Assembly (NCBI GenBank): GCA_021804705.1
Contig: JAJZHC010000084.1
Coordinates: 1 to 6,296, forward strand
DNA length: 6,296 bases
Origin: Pseudomonadota bacterium
Lineage (GTDB): Bacteria; Pseudomonadota; Gammaproteobacteria; Burkholderiales; Ferrovaceae
Reading direction: 5' to 3'
The position numbers were made by a program, and so were the translations under genes. The notes beneath the pieces were generated by a model. It worked only from the letters and a program-made list of their open reading frames with translations. It did no database searches and had not been told where the DNA came from. Of this stretch, positions 1 to 5,733 are shown in pieces. Numbering within the stretch: the first letter of the stretch is position 1; each line of letters begins with the position of its first letter.

Positions 1-2316
1 AAACACCTCATCCGAGCGAATGGCATCCTCGATCTGTACCCGCAATAATCGACGCGTATTCGGATCCATGGTGGTTTCCCACAATTGCTCGGGGTTCATC
101 TCACCCAGACCCTTGTAGCGCTGGATACCCATGGATTTTCGGACTTCACCCAGCAGCCAGGCCAGCGCTTCCTGAAAGGTCGTGACGGCCAGCTTCCGCT
201 CGCCCCGGGCAATGACGGAATCCTTGCCGATCAACCCCTGCAGTACGCGTGCCGTTTTTTTGATCTGCTCGTAGTCTCCCGTGCCAAGGAAATCATGATC
301 CAGCGTACTGGCGTGGATGTTGCCGTGGGTGGTACGCACGATCACGAGCTTGAACCCGCCATGACGCTCATCGGGTTGTGCAGTGACCTGTATTCCTGCT
401 GTTGCCAGATGCTGTTGCAACTGGTCTGCCATTTGTTGGGCTGTCTCCAGGCTGTCCAGGTTTTCAATGGGGTTTTGCAGCAACGCATTCAATACCAAGG
501 GCTCGATGACGCGACCAATGCGATCAATTACCGCTTCGGCGAGCAGGTATTCGCGCGCGACACTTTCAAGGGCAGGGCCACTGACCACCGTTTCACCGCT
601 CCTGAGTTCTGCTCCGTTGAGCGCCTGGGACAGCAGGTATTGGTTCAGTTCAAAGTCGTCCTTGACGTATTGCTCGCTCTTGCCGTGCTTGACCTTGTAG
701 AGCGGAGGTTGGGCAATGTAGATGTGTCCGCGCTCCACCAGTTCTGGCATCTGGCGATAGAAAAATGTCAGCAATAGCGTGCGGATGTGCGAGCCGTCCA
801 CGTCTGCATCCGTCATGATGATGATGCGGTGGTAGCGCAATTTTTCTGGCGAATACTCGTCCTTGCCGATACCTGTTCCCAGCGCGGTTATCAGGGTGAC
901 GATTTCCTGTGAGGAGACGAGCTTGTCAAAACGCGCGCGCTCCACATTGAGGATTTTTCCCTTCAGCGGCAGGATGGCCTGGAATTTTCTGTCGCGACCC
1001 TGTTTTGCCGAGCCCCCTGCAGAATCTCCTTCCACCAGATAGAGCTCGCACAACGCGGGATCCTTTTCCTGACAATCAGCCAGCTTGCCCGGCAGTCCCA
1101 GACCGTCCAGGGCGCCCTTGCGGCGGGTCATCTCGCGCGCCTTCCTGGCGGCTTCACGGGCACGCGCGGCTTCAATGATTTTGCCGACGATGATTTTGGC
1201 TTCGTTGGGTTTTTCCAGAAGGAATTCACTCAACTTCTCTGCCACCACTTCATCCACTACCGGGCGCACTTCTGAAGAAACCAGTTTTTCCTTGGTCTGC
1301 GATGAAAACTTGGGATCGGGCACCTTGACCGAGAGGACGCACATCAGTCCTTCCCGCATATCATCACCCGTGGTTTCCACCTTGGCTTTCTTCGCCAGCT
1401 CGTTTTGCTCGATGTACTGGTTGAGCGTGCGCGTCATGGCCGCCCGCAGCGCCGTCAGGTGCGAACCTCCATCGCGCTGTGGAATGTTGTTGGTAAAACA
1501 CAGGACAGACTCCTGGTAGGAGTCATTCCATTGCATGGCAACCTCTACGCCAATACCGTCCTTTTCACCTGTGGCATGGAATATGGTGGGGTGCAAAACG
1601 GATTTGTTGCGATTAAGATAATCCACGAAACCGCGCACGCCACCAGCAAAGGAAAAATTTTCTTCGGTGCCGTTGCGTTGATCCGTCAGGACGATTTTAA
1701 CGCCGTTATTCAGAAACGACAGCTCACGCAAGCGCTTGGCCAGGATATCGTAGTGGAACTCGATGGTTCCAAACGTCTCCGTGCTAGGCATGAAGTGAAC
1801 TTCCGTCCCGCGCTTGTTGGTTTCTCCCGTCACAGCCAGAGGGGCTACGGCATCGCCATGACGAAACTCCATCTGGTTGATCATGCCATCACGATGAATA
1901 GTCAGCCTGAGCCATGAAGACAGGGCATTGACCACCGAAACCCCCACGCCATGCAGCCCTCCGGAAATCTTGTAGCTGTTGCCGTCAAACTTGCCGCCCG
2001 CATGCAACACCGTCATGATGACTTCGGCTGCAGAACGCCCTTCCTCGGGGTGGATGTCCGTAGGAATGCCGCGACCGTTATCCGTCACCGTAATGGAATT
2101 ATCAAGGTGGATGACAACGTTGATTTCATTGCAATAGCCGGCAAGGGCTTCGTCAATGGCGTTGTCCACGACTTCAAACACCATGTGGTGTAATCCCGTC
2201 CCGTCGCTGGTGTCGCCAATGTACATCCCGGGACGCTTTCTGACCGCTTCAAGCCCTTTGAGAACCTTGATGTTTTCGGAGGTGTAGCTTTCTGGTGTCG
2301 TGCTGGTTTGTTCCAC
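1..2316 (-). CDS. gyrB: DNA gyrase subunit B (3' end cut by window edge)
   Basis: ATPase subunit of DNA gyrase, the GyrA2B2 type II topoisomerase that adds negative supercoils ahead of replication forks. The frame is open for 772 codons without interruption. Visible parts in order: the GHKL ATPase with FEVVDNAIDEA (general base E48, Mg-binding N52), DNGRGIP (D79), GGLHGVG (from G119), an arginine (R142) matching the E. coli coumarin-contact R136, and QTK (K342). The TOPRIM domain follows with EGDSAGG (E429) and DADVDG (D503, D505), and then RYKGLGEM near the C-terminus. Compared with E. coli GyrB (804 aa), about 27 residues are missing off the left edge. The region after DADVDG is long, as in proteobacterial GyrB. 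There is no ATG in frame upstream of RPGMYIG. I chose GTG at 2316, giving MEQTSTTPESYTSENIKVLKG, because AGGA lies 10 nt upstream; GTG at 2346 would add ten residues but has no clear ribosome site. It lies 44 nt downstream of dnaN and is probably cotranscribed. Identity is certain; the start is less so. Confidence 0.97.
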   Translation of the reverse strand, partial: MEQTSTTPESYTSENIKVLKGLEAVRKRPGMYIGDTSDGTGLHHMVFEVVDNAIDEALAGYCNEINVVIHLDNSITVTDNGRGIPTDIHPEEGRSAAEVIMTVLHAGGKFDGNSYKISGGLHGVGVSVVNALSSWLRLTIHRDGMINQMEFRHGDAVAPLAVTGETNKRGTEVHFMPSTETFGTIEFHYDILAKRLRELSFLNNGVKIVLTDQRNGTEENFSFAGGVRGFVDYLNRNKSVLHPTIFHATGEKDGIGVEVAMQWNDSYQESVLCFTNNIPQRDGGSHLTALRAAMTRTLNQYIEQNELAKKAKVETTGDDMREGLMCVLSVKVPDPKFSSQTKEKLVSSEVRPVVDEVVAEKLSEFLLEKPNEAKIIVGKIIEAARAREAARKAREMTRRKGALDGLGLPGKLADCQEKDPALCELYLVEGDSAGGSAKQGRDRKFQAILPLKGKILNVERARFDKLVSSQEIVTLITALGTGIGKDEYSPEKLRYHRIIIMTDADVDGSHIRTLLLTFFYRQMPELVERGHIYIAQPPLYKVKHGKSEQYVKDDFELNQYLLSQALNGAELRSGETVVSGPALESVAREYLLAEAVIDRIGRVIEPLVLNALLQNPIENLDSLETAQQMADQLQQHLATAGIQVTAQPDERHGGFKLVIVRTTHGNIHASTLDHDFLGTGDYEQIKKTARVLQGLIGKDSVIARGERKLAVTTFQEALAWLLGEVRKSMGIQRYKGLGEMNPEQLWETTMDPNTRRLLRVQIEDAIRSDEVF

Positions 2317-2360
2317 GCTGTTTGTTTCCTGAAGGGTGCTGCTCACGGGTTTTGATAGGG

Positions 2361-3470
2361 TCAGATGCGCATTGGCATGACGACGTATTTGAAGCGGTCT
2401 TCAGCTCCAGGGACGGTGATGAGGACACTGCTGTTGGCATCGCCAAACGAACAAACCACCGTTTCGGATGTCAGATGGTTCATCACATCCATGAGATAGG
2501 TGATGTTGAACCCGATATCGATGGCCTCCTGGTTGTACTCAACATCCAGGTCTTCCTGGGCTTCTTCCTGTTCGTTGTTGGTACAAACCACAGCAAGGTT
2601 GTTTTTCGATAGCAGCAATCGCACACCGTGAATCTTGTCGTTGGACAGAATGGCTGCGCGCTGCAGTGCCTGCAGCAGGTCCATACGATTGAGCGTCAGG
2701 TGTTTGTTGTAGGCGGTGGGAATGACCCGGGTGTAATCCGGAAATTTTCCGTCAATGACCTTGGACAGCAGTTCGATCGAACCGAAAACGAATTCTGCCT
2801 GGTTTGCTCGCAGTGTCACCGTCACGGGCTCATCCGTCGGTGCCAGCAACTTGATGAGTTCCGATACGGATTTTCTGGGAAGAATGACTTCGGCCTTGTC
2901 GTACGCTTCCGCCAGCGTTTCGGTGGTGTAGCTCAGACGGTGTCCGTCCGTGGCCACCAGTGTCAACTGGTTACCGCTGACGCTCAACAGCGTTCCATTC
3001 AGGTAATACCGCACATCCTGTTGCGCCATGGCATATTGCACACGCTCCAAAAGAGCCTTCAGGTTTTTCTGTGCCAGTTTGAGTACAACCCCCTGATCGC
3101 CGCTGGGAGCCACCGTTGGAAAGTCCTGCCCCGCCAGTGTCTGCAAACTGAAGCGGCTTTTTCCGGCTTTTACGGTCAAGCGGTTTTCTTTTGACTCCAG
3201 CGCGACGGTCGATTCGCCCGGCAGGCTTCTGAGGATGTCATAAAGCTTGCGGGCTGACAGCGTGACCGACTGCGCCTCGCGGCTTTCCTCAACACTGGTT
3301 TTGGTGCGAATCTGCACTTCCAGATCGGTTGCAGTCAACGCCAGTTCGTTTCCTGATGACTGAATCAACACATTGGACAAAATGGGCAGCGTGTGTCGAC
3401 GTTCAACGATACCAATCACGGACTGCAGTGGTTCCAGTAATTTTTCACGTTGGGTCTTAATGATGATCAT
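2361..3470 (-). CDS. dnaN: DNA polymerase III beta subunit (sliding clamp)
   Basis: Homodimeric ring clamp that tethers DNA polymerase III to DNA and docks many other partners (mismatch repair, DnaA-inactivating Hda, translesion polymerases). The 369 residues match the family (E. coli 366) and should fold as three repeated clamp domains, roughly 1–120, 121–245 and 246–369. Recognisable landmarks are the N-terminal VERRHTLPILSNVLI (about 22–36), ATDGHRL (173–179) and FPDYTRVIP (243–251), which line the partner-binding cleft, and the C-terminal VMPMRI (364–369), equivalent to the E. coli VMPMRL end. The ATG at 3470 is preceded by CAGG with 8 nt spacing, and the MIIIKTQREKLLEPL start fits the family, so the start is secure. 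It lies between dnaA (213 bp away, across a DnaA-box spacer) and gyrB, all read leftward. recF, which follows dnaN in E. coli and many other bacteria, is absent here. Confidence 0.98.
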   Translation of the reverse strand: MIIIKTQREKLLEPLQSVIGIVERRHTLPILSNVLIQSSGNELALTATDLEVQIRTKTSVEESREAQSVTLSARKLYDILRSLPGESTVALESKENRLTVKAGKSRFSLQTLAGQDFPTVAPSGDQGVVLKLAQKNLKALLERVQYAMAQQDVRYYLNGTLLSVSGNQLTLVATDGHRLSYTTETLAEAYDKAEVILPRKSVSELIKLLAPTDEPVTVTLRANQAEFVFGSIELLSKVIDGKFPDYTRVIPTAYNKHLTLNRMDLLQALQRAAILSNDKIHGVRLLLSKNNLAVVCTNNEQEEAQEDLDVEYNQEAIDIGFNITYLMDVMNHLTSETVVCSFGDANSSVLITVPGAEDRFKYVVMPMRI

Positions 3471-3543
3471 GAAATAAACCTGATAGTTAATAGATTAGAG
3501 CTGGGCTCTTGCAGTGGAACAACCGGAAAATCCCTAGCGAAAC

Positions 3544-3549
3544 ATTATA
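3544..3549 (-). promoter_or_regulatory. Candidate -10 element for dnaN
   Basis: On the - strand this reads TATAAT, a perfect sigma-70 -10 hexamer about 74 nt upstream of the dnaN ATG. No convincing -35 hexamer is present at 16–18 bp (the closest is CCCAAG), so it would need an activator or be weak. It would let dnaN and gyrB be transcribed separately from dnaA. Confidence 0.35.
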
Positions 3550-3600
3550 TTGCGTATCGGCCATCGCTTGGGGTAACGACGGTATATTATTTGAACGAAT

Positions 3601-3609
3601 TGTGGATAA
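3601..3609 (-). promoter_or_regulatory. DnaA box (perfect consensus)
   Basis: TGTGGATAA on the + strand, which is TTATCCACA on the - strand, an exact match to the strict DnaA-box consensus. It forms a 10-bp inverted repeat (TTGTGGATAA / TTATCCACAA, 3600–3609 and 3636–3645) with the next box. Confidence 0.85.
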
Positions 3610-3635
3610 GTTTTCTTTTTTTTGTATTGCCCGAT

Positions 3636-3644
3636 TTATCCACA
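3636..3644 (+). promoter_or_regulatory. DnaA box (perfect consensus)
   Basis: TTATCCACA on the + strand, an exact consensus match in opposite orientation to the box at 3601–3609, with 26 bp of T-rich DNA between them. Confidence 0.85.
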
Positions 3645-3683
3645 AACCGTCCCCAAAGTATCCCAAGGTTATCATCAGACTTA

Positions 3684-5012
3684 TCAACCGTTGAGAATCT
3701 GCTGAAGCGCAAGAAAGTCCCGCTGAATGGTGTTGTCGTTTTCGCAAAGTTCCTGCATTTTTCTGCAGGCATGCAGCACTGTCGTGTGGTCTCGTCCCCC
3801 AAAGGCTTCACCGATGTCCGGAAGGCTGAGGTTGGTGATGTCCTTGGCCAGGGCCATGGCCATTTGACGCGGTCTTGCCAGGGCGCGGGTGCGCTTTTTG
3901 GAGAACATGTCGCCTACTTTGATCTTGTAATAGTCGGCCACGGTTTTCTGGATGTTTTCAATGGAAATCTGCCGGTGTTGCAGCGCCAGCAAGTCCTTGA
4001 GCGATTCCCTTGCCGATTGCAGGGTAATGGCGTTTCCCGTGAAGCGCGCGTAGGCCTGGACACGTTTTAGCGCCCCTTCCAGTTCGCGCACATTGGAGCG
4101 GATGTGTTTGGCGATGAAGAACGCGACGTTCTCGTCGAGGGCGAGGCCCTCCAGGCGGGCTTTATTGATCAGGATGGCCACACGCATTTCCAGCTCTGGG
4201 GGCTCGATGGCAACGGTCAATCCCCAGCCAAACCTGGAAATGAGCCGTTCTTCCATGCCGGCAATTTCCTTTGGGAAACTGTCGCAGGTGATGATGACTT
4301 GTCGGTGTGACTCTACCAGGGCATTGAACGCAAAAAAGAACTCTTCCTGCGTTCGGGCCTTGCCCCCAAAGAACTGAATGTCGTCAATCATCAACAGATC
4401 AAGCGAGTGGTAATAGCGCTTGAAACTGTCGAACGACTTGTGCTGGTATGCCCGAACCACATCCGAGACATATTTTTCAGCGTGCATGTAGCGCACCTTG
4501 GCGTTGGGTTGCCGTTCCAGGATCTGGTTGCCAATGGCCTGGATCAGATGCGTTTTTCCCAATCCCACACCGCCATAGACAAACAGGGGGTTATAGGCGG
4601 CGCCGGGGTTTTCAGCGACCTGAAGTGCGGCCGCTCTTGCCAGTTGGTTGGCTTTACCGCCGATGAACGTTGAAAAGGTAAAGTTTGGGTTGAGGCGGTG
4701 TCTGTTGTCCGCTTGCCTTGGGGTCTCCTCGAGGGGCTCAGCATACGCGTGAGCGGCTTTCTCGTTGTTGGAAGGCGGCGCTTCGTTGCGTTGAACCAGT
4801 TTGATGGCGTGAATGCCGTTGTGTCGCGCCATGCTTTCGATGCGTGACAGGTAGCGATCCTTGACCCACTGCAGGATGAACCGGTTGGGCGCCGACAGCG
4901 TGACGATGCCATCGCCCATTTCCGCTTGTAATGGTTTGATCCAGGTCGTGAATTGTTGCTCCGGAAGCTCGGAGCGGATTTGGTCGAGTGTTTCACCCCA
5001 AAAGTCATTCAT
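3684..5012 (-). CDS. dnaA: Chromosomal replication initiator DnaA
   Basis: AAA+ ATPase that binds 9-mer DnaA boxes, oligomerises and melts the origin so that DnaB helicase can load; it is also a transcription factor. It has 442 residues (E. coli 467), shorter mainly because linker domain II is brief. Domain I is about 1–75 (FWGETLDQIRSELPEQQFTTW at the N-terminus), with a charged linker at about 76–105. The AAA+ core has Walker A GGVGLGKTH (147–155, K153 and T154), Walker B LLMIDD (206–211), SRFGWG with arginine-finger candidate R260, and sensor 2 GALKRV (R317). Domain IV carries the DNA-binding helix-turn-helix with ARPRQMAMALAK (379–390) and the DnaA signature GGRDHTTVLHACRK (405–418). The ATG at 5012 fits the family N-terminus, although no clear Shine-Dalgarno precedes it (CACTAAAAT). 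Boxes lie on both sides of the gene, consistent with autoregulation, which is inference. Confidence 0.99.
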   Translation of the reverse strand: MNDFWGETLDQIRSELPEQQFTTWIKPLQAEMGDGIVTLSAPNRFILQWVKDRYLSRIESMARHNGIHAIKLVQRNEAPPSNNEKAAHAYAEPLEETPRQADNRHRLNPNFTFSTFIGGKANQLARAAALQVAENPGAAYNPLFVYGGVGLGKTHLIQAIGNQILERQPNAKVRYMHAEKYVSDVVRAYQHKSFDSFKRYYHSLDLLMIDDIQFFGGKARTQEEFFFAFNALVESHRQVIITCDSFPKEIAGMEERLISRFGWGLTVAIEPPELEMRVAILINKARLEGLALDENVAFFIAKHIRSNVRELEGALKRVQAYARFTGNAITLQSARESLKDLLALQHRQISIENIQKTVADYYKIKVGDMFSKKRTRALARPRQMAMALAKDITNLSLPDIGEAFGGRDHTTVLHACRKMQELCENDNTIQRDFLALQQILNG

Positions 5013-5069
5013 ATTTTAGTGCACTGATTATTATGGTTATTTATAATTCTTTGGGAGGGAGCGTAATAC

Positions 5070-5078
5070 TTATCCACC
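5070..5078 (+). promoter_or_regulatory. DnaA box (one mismatch)
   Basis: TTATCCACC, differing from TTATCCACA only at the last base. It is the closest box to dnaA (58 bp from its ATG) and well placed for autorepression. Confidence 0.6.
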
Positions 5079-5104
5079 AGCAATTCTAGTCCTCCATGAA
5101 TAAC

Positions 5105-5113
5105 TTATCCACT
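5105..5113 (+). promoter_or_regulatory. DnaA box (one mismatch)
   Basis: TTATCCACT, differing from consensus only at the last base. It has the same orientation as the box at 5070, starting 35 bp further on, and abuts a possible rpmH -35 element. Confidence 0.6.
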
Positions 5114-5140
5114 GTCATTTTGCTGCCTTGTGGATATATT
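5112..5140 (+). promoter_or_regulatory. Candidate upstream promoter of rpmH
   Basis: CTGTCA (5112–5117, 4 of 6 to the -35 consensus), 17 bp, then TATATT (5135–5140, 5 of 6 to the -10 consensus). The -35 overlaps the end of one DnaA box and the -10 overlaps another, so DnaA binding would be expected to block it. This is inferred from sequence match only. Confidence 0.35.
5129..5137 (-). promoter_or_regulatory. DnaA box (one mismatch)
   Basis: TGTGGATAT on the + strand, which is ATATCCACA on the - strand, one mismatch at the first base. It is inverted relative to the other two boxes in this spacer and overlaps the TATATT promoter candidate at 5135. Confidence 0.55.
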
Positions 5141-5144
5141 TTTC

Positions 5145-5174
5145 TTGACTCCAGAAGGCGTTTCAGGGTTAAAT
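5145..5174 (+). promoter_or_regulatory. Candidate downstream promoter of rpmH
   Basis: TTGACT (5145–5150, 5 of 6 to the -35 consensus), 18 bp, then TTAAAT (5169–5174, 4 of 6 to the -10 consensus), leaving a leader of about 30 nt before the rpmH ATG. It lies clear of the DnaA boxes, unlike the upstream candidate. Confidence 0.45.
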
Positions 5175-5208
5175 CGCCGGTTCTGTCATTTGGTTCGAGA
5201 GTTCAATC

Positions 5209-5343
5209 ATGAAGCGTACATACCAGCCGTCAGTGACCAAGCGCAAGCGCACGCACGGGTTTCGGGTGCGGATGAAGACCCGTGGGGGTCGTGCCATCAT
5301 CAACGCACGTCGGGCGCGCGGCCGGGCTCGCCTCGCCGTTTAA
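5209..5343 (+). CDS. rpmH: 50S ribosomal protein L34
   Basis: Small, very basic protein of the large ribosomal subunit, bound to 23S rRNA. The 44 residues equal the usual proteobacterial length. It starts MKRTYQPSV and continues KRKRTHGFRVRMKTRGG, then AIINARRARGR and ends RLAV, all hallmark L34 sequence; nearly half the residues are Arg or Lys. The ATG at 5209 follows a weak GAGAG ribosome site with 7 nt spacing. It is the first gene of the rightward origin-side operon, divergent from dnaA, and the stop TAA (5341) forms part of the TAAGG that probably serves as the ribosome site of rnpA. Confidence 0.98.
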   Translation: MKRTYQPSVTKRKRTHGFRVRMKTRGGRAIINARRARGRARLAV

Positions 5344-5345
5344 GG
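5341..5345 (+). promoter_or_regulatory. Ribosome binding site of rnpA overlapping the rpmH stop
   Basis: TAAGG matches the core of the anti-Shine-Dalgarno complement (TAAGGAGGT). It begins with the TAA of rpmH and lies 7 nt before CTG 5353 in the RnpA frame. This placement is the main support for CTG as the start and suggests that rnpA translation is coupled to rpmH termination. Confidence 0.55.
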
Positions 5346-5352
5346 CTGTTCC

Positions 5353-5733
5353 CTGAAACCGCCTGCTTTCGGAAAGCTTTCCGATAGCCGCGATTTCCAG
5401 GCCGTCCTGAATGGACGCTGTGGACGTTCAGGAGATCATTTGCGCATGATGGCACGCCCTAATGGCCTGCCTTATGCCCGCCTGGGACTGGTCGTGGGCC
5501 GCAAAGTTTGCCCAACGGCCGTCGGGCGAAATTACATGAAACGGGTGTGCCGCGAGTTGTTTCGGCGATACGTGGACCGGCTTGCAGGACTGGATGTGGT
5601 TATCCTCCACAAGAAGAAGTTCATGCCAGGCACGTTCGTTTTACTCTCGACAGAATTTGAGATACTGGCTCAGAGCGTTCAGAAATGTCGCGATTCATTC
5701 AAATTCTCATCCGCGCCTACCAACTTGGCTTGA
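5353..5733 (+). CDS. rnpA: Ribonuclease P protein component (probable CTG start)
   Basis: Protein cofactor of RNase P; it binds the catalytic RNA and the 5' leader of pre-tRNA for 5' maturation. The family RNR motif is clear: GRNYMKRVCRELFR with R59, N60, K63, R64, R67 and E68, counted from the CTG. Upstream, ARLGLVVGRK (42–51) and the N-terminal SRDFQAVL (12–19) also match the family. The start is unusual: between the in-frame rpmH stop (5341) and SRDFQAVL there is no ATG, GTG or TTG. CTG at 5353 lies 7 nt after TAAGG (5341–5345), an optimal ribosome site, and gives 126 residues, a normal length. The alternative TTG at 5440 would remove the conserved N-terminal helix and strand and leave 97 residues. 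A 1-nt indel, natural or an assembly error, is the other explanation. Located 9 nt after rpmH and overlapping yidD by 49 nt. Identity sure, start uncertain. Confidence 0.93.
   Translation: MKPPAFGKLSDSRDFQAVLNGRCGRSGDHLRMMARPNGLPYARLGLVVGRKVCPTAVGRNYMKRVCRELFRRYVDRLAGLDVVILHKKKFMPGTFVLLSTEFEILAQSVQKCRDSFKFSSAPTNLA
5365..5388. repeat. 24-bp palindrome at the 5' end of rnpA
   Basis: The inner 16 bp TCGGAAAGCTTTCCGA (5369–5384) is a perfect palindrome. Flanking GCT/AGC extend it to 24 bp with a single T·T mismatch pair (5368/5385). In mRNA it could fold as a hairpin with a 6-bp inner stem, a mismatch, 3 more base pairs and an AGCU loop. No T-run follows, so it does not look like an intrinsic terminator. 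Confidence 0.75.

Larger units (their letters stand above)
3471..3683. other. Candidate oriC, dnaN–dnaA spacer
   Basis: 213 bp non-coding spacer between the dnaA stop and the dnaN start. It contains two perfect consensus DnaA boxes in opposite orientation (3601–3609 and 3636–3644) separated by 26 bp that includes a T-rich tract (3611–3623, eight T in a row at the end). An AT-rich stretch with TATATTATTTGAA lies just beside them (3583–3595), and a degenerate box (TTATCAACC, 3681–3689) overlaps the dnaA stop. Box clusters next to AT-rich DNA beside dnaA are the standard mark of a bacterial origin. Only two strong boxes are present, so this may be one half of a bipartite origin together with the spacer on the other side of dnaA. 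No gene is visible in the spacer. Confidence 0.72.
5013..5208. other. dnaA–rpmH divergent spacer, second origin element candidate
   Basis: 196 bp non-coding spacer between the divergent genes dnaA and rpmH. It contains three DnaA boxes that each miss the strict consensus by one base (5070–5078, 5105–5113 and 5129–5137) and an AT-rich stretch (5026–5050, with repeated TTAT units) beside the dnaA start that could serve as an unwinding element. It must also hold the dnaA and rpmH promoters. Since the boxes here are weaker than in the dnaN–dnaA spacer, this side may be regulatory (dnaA autorepression) rather than the melting site, or the second half of a bipartite origin. No gene is visible in the spacer. 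Confidence 0.6.

Noticed and set aside
85..777. 230-codon open frame on the + strand, antisense to gyrB
   Set aside because: It mirrors the gyrB codons in reverse; the gyrB frame is unbroken with all gyrase motifs, and the antisense product shows no recognisable domain or ribosome site.
1405..1917. 170-codon + strand frame antisense to gyrB
   Set aside because: Shadow of the ATPase/transducer part of gyrB; composition follows the complementary codons and there is no independent support.
2628..3194. 188-codon + strand frame antisense to dnaN
   Set aside because: Shadow of dnaN, which matches the clamp family over its full length.
3600..3645. Inverted repeat after dnaA as a transcription terminator
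   Set aside because: On the dnaA strand the stem has a 26-nt loop and no T-run after it; the arms are exact DnaA boxes, which explains the symmetry better.
3450..4070. 206-codon + strand frame spanning the dnaN–dnaA spacer and antisense to dnaA
   Set aside because: It runs through the DnaA-box region and the reverse complement of dnaA; no family resemblance and no convincing start signal.
5074..5081. CCACCAGC, the complement of the E. coli Chi octamer, overlapping a DnaA box
   Set aside because: An 8-mer can occur by chance and the Chi sequence of this organism is unknown; no evidence of over-representation from a single site.
5403..5417. Small hairpin CGTCC-TGAAT-GGACG with a second GGACG at 5422 that could pair alternatively
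   Set aside because: Only a 5-bp stem within coding sequence; too weak to call a switch or attenuator.
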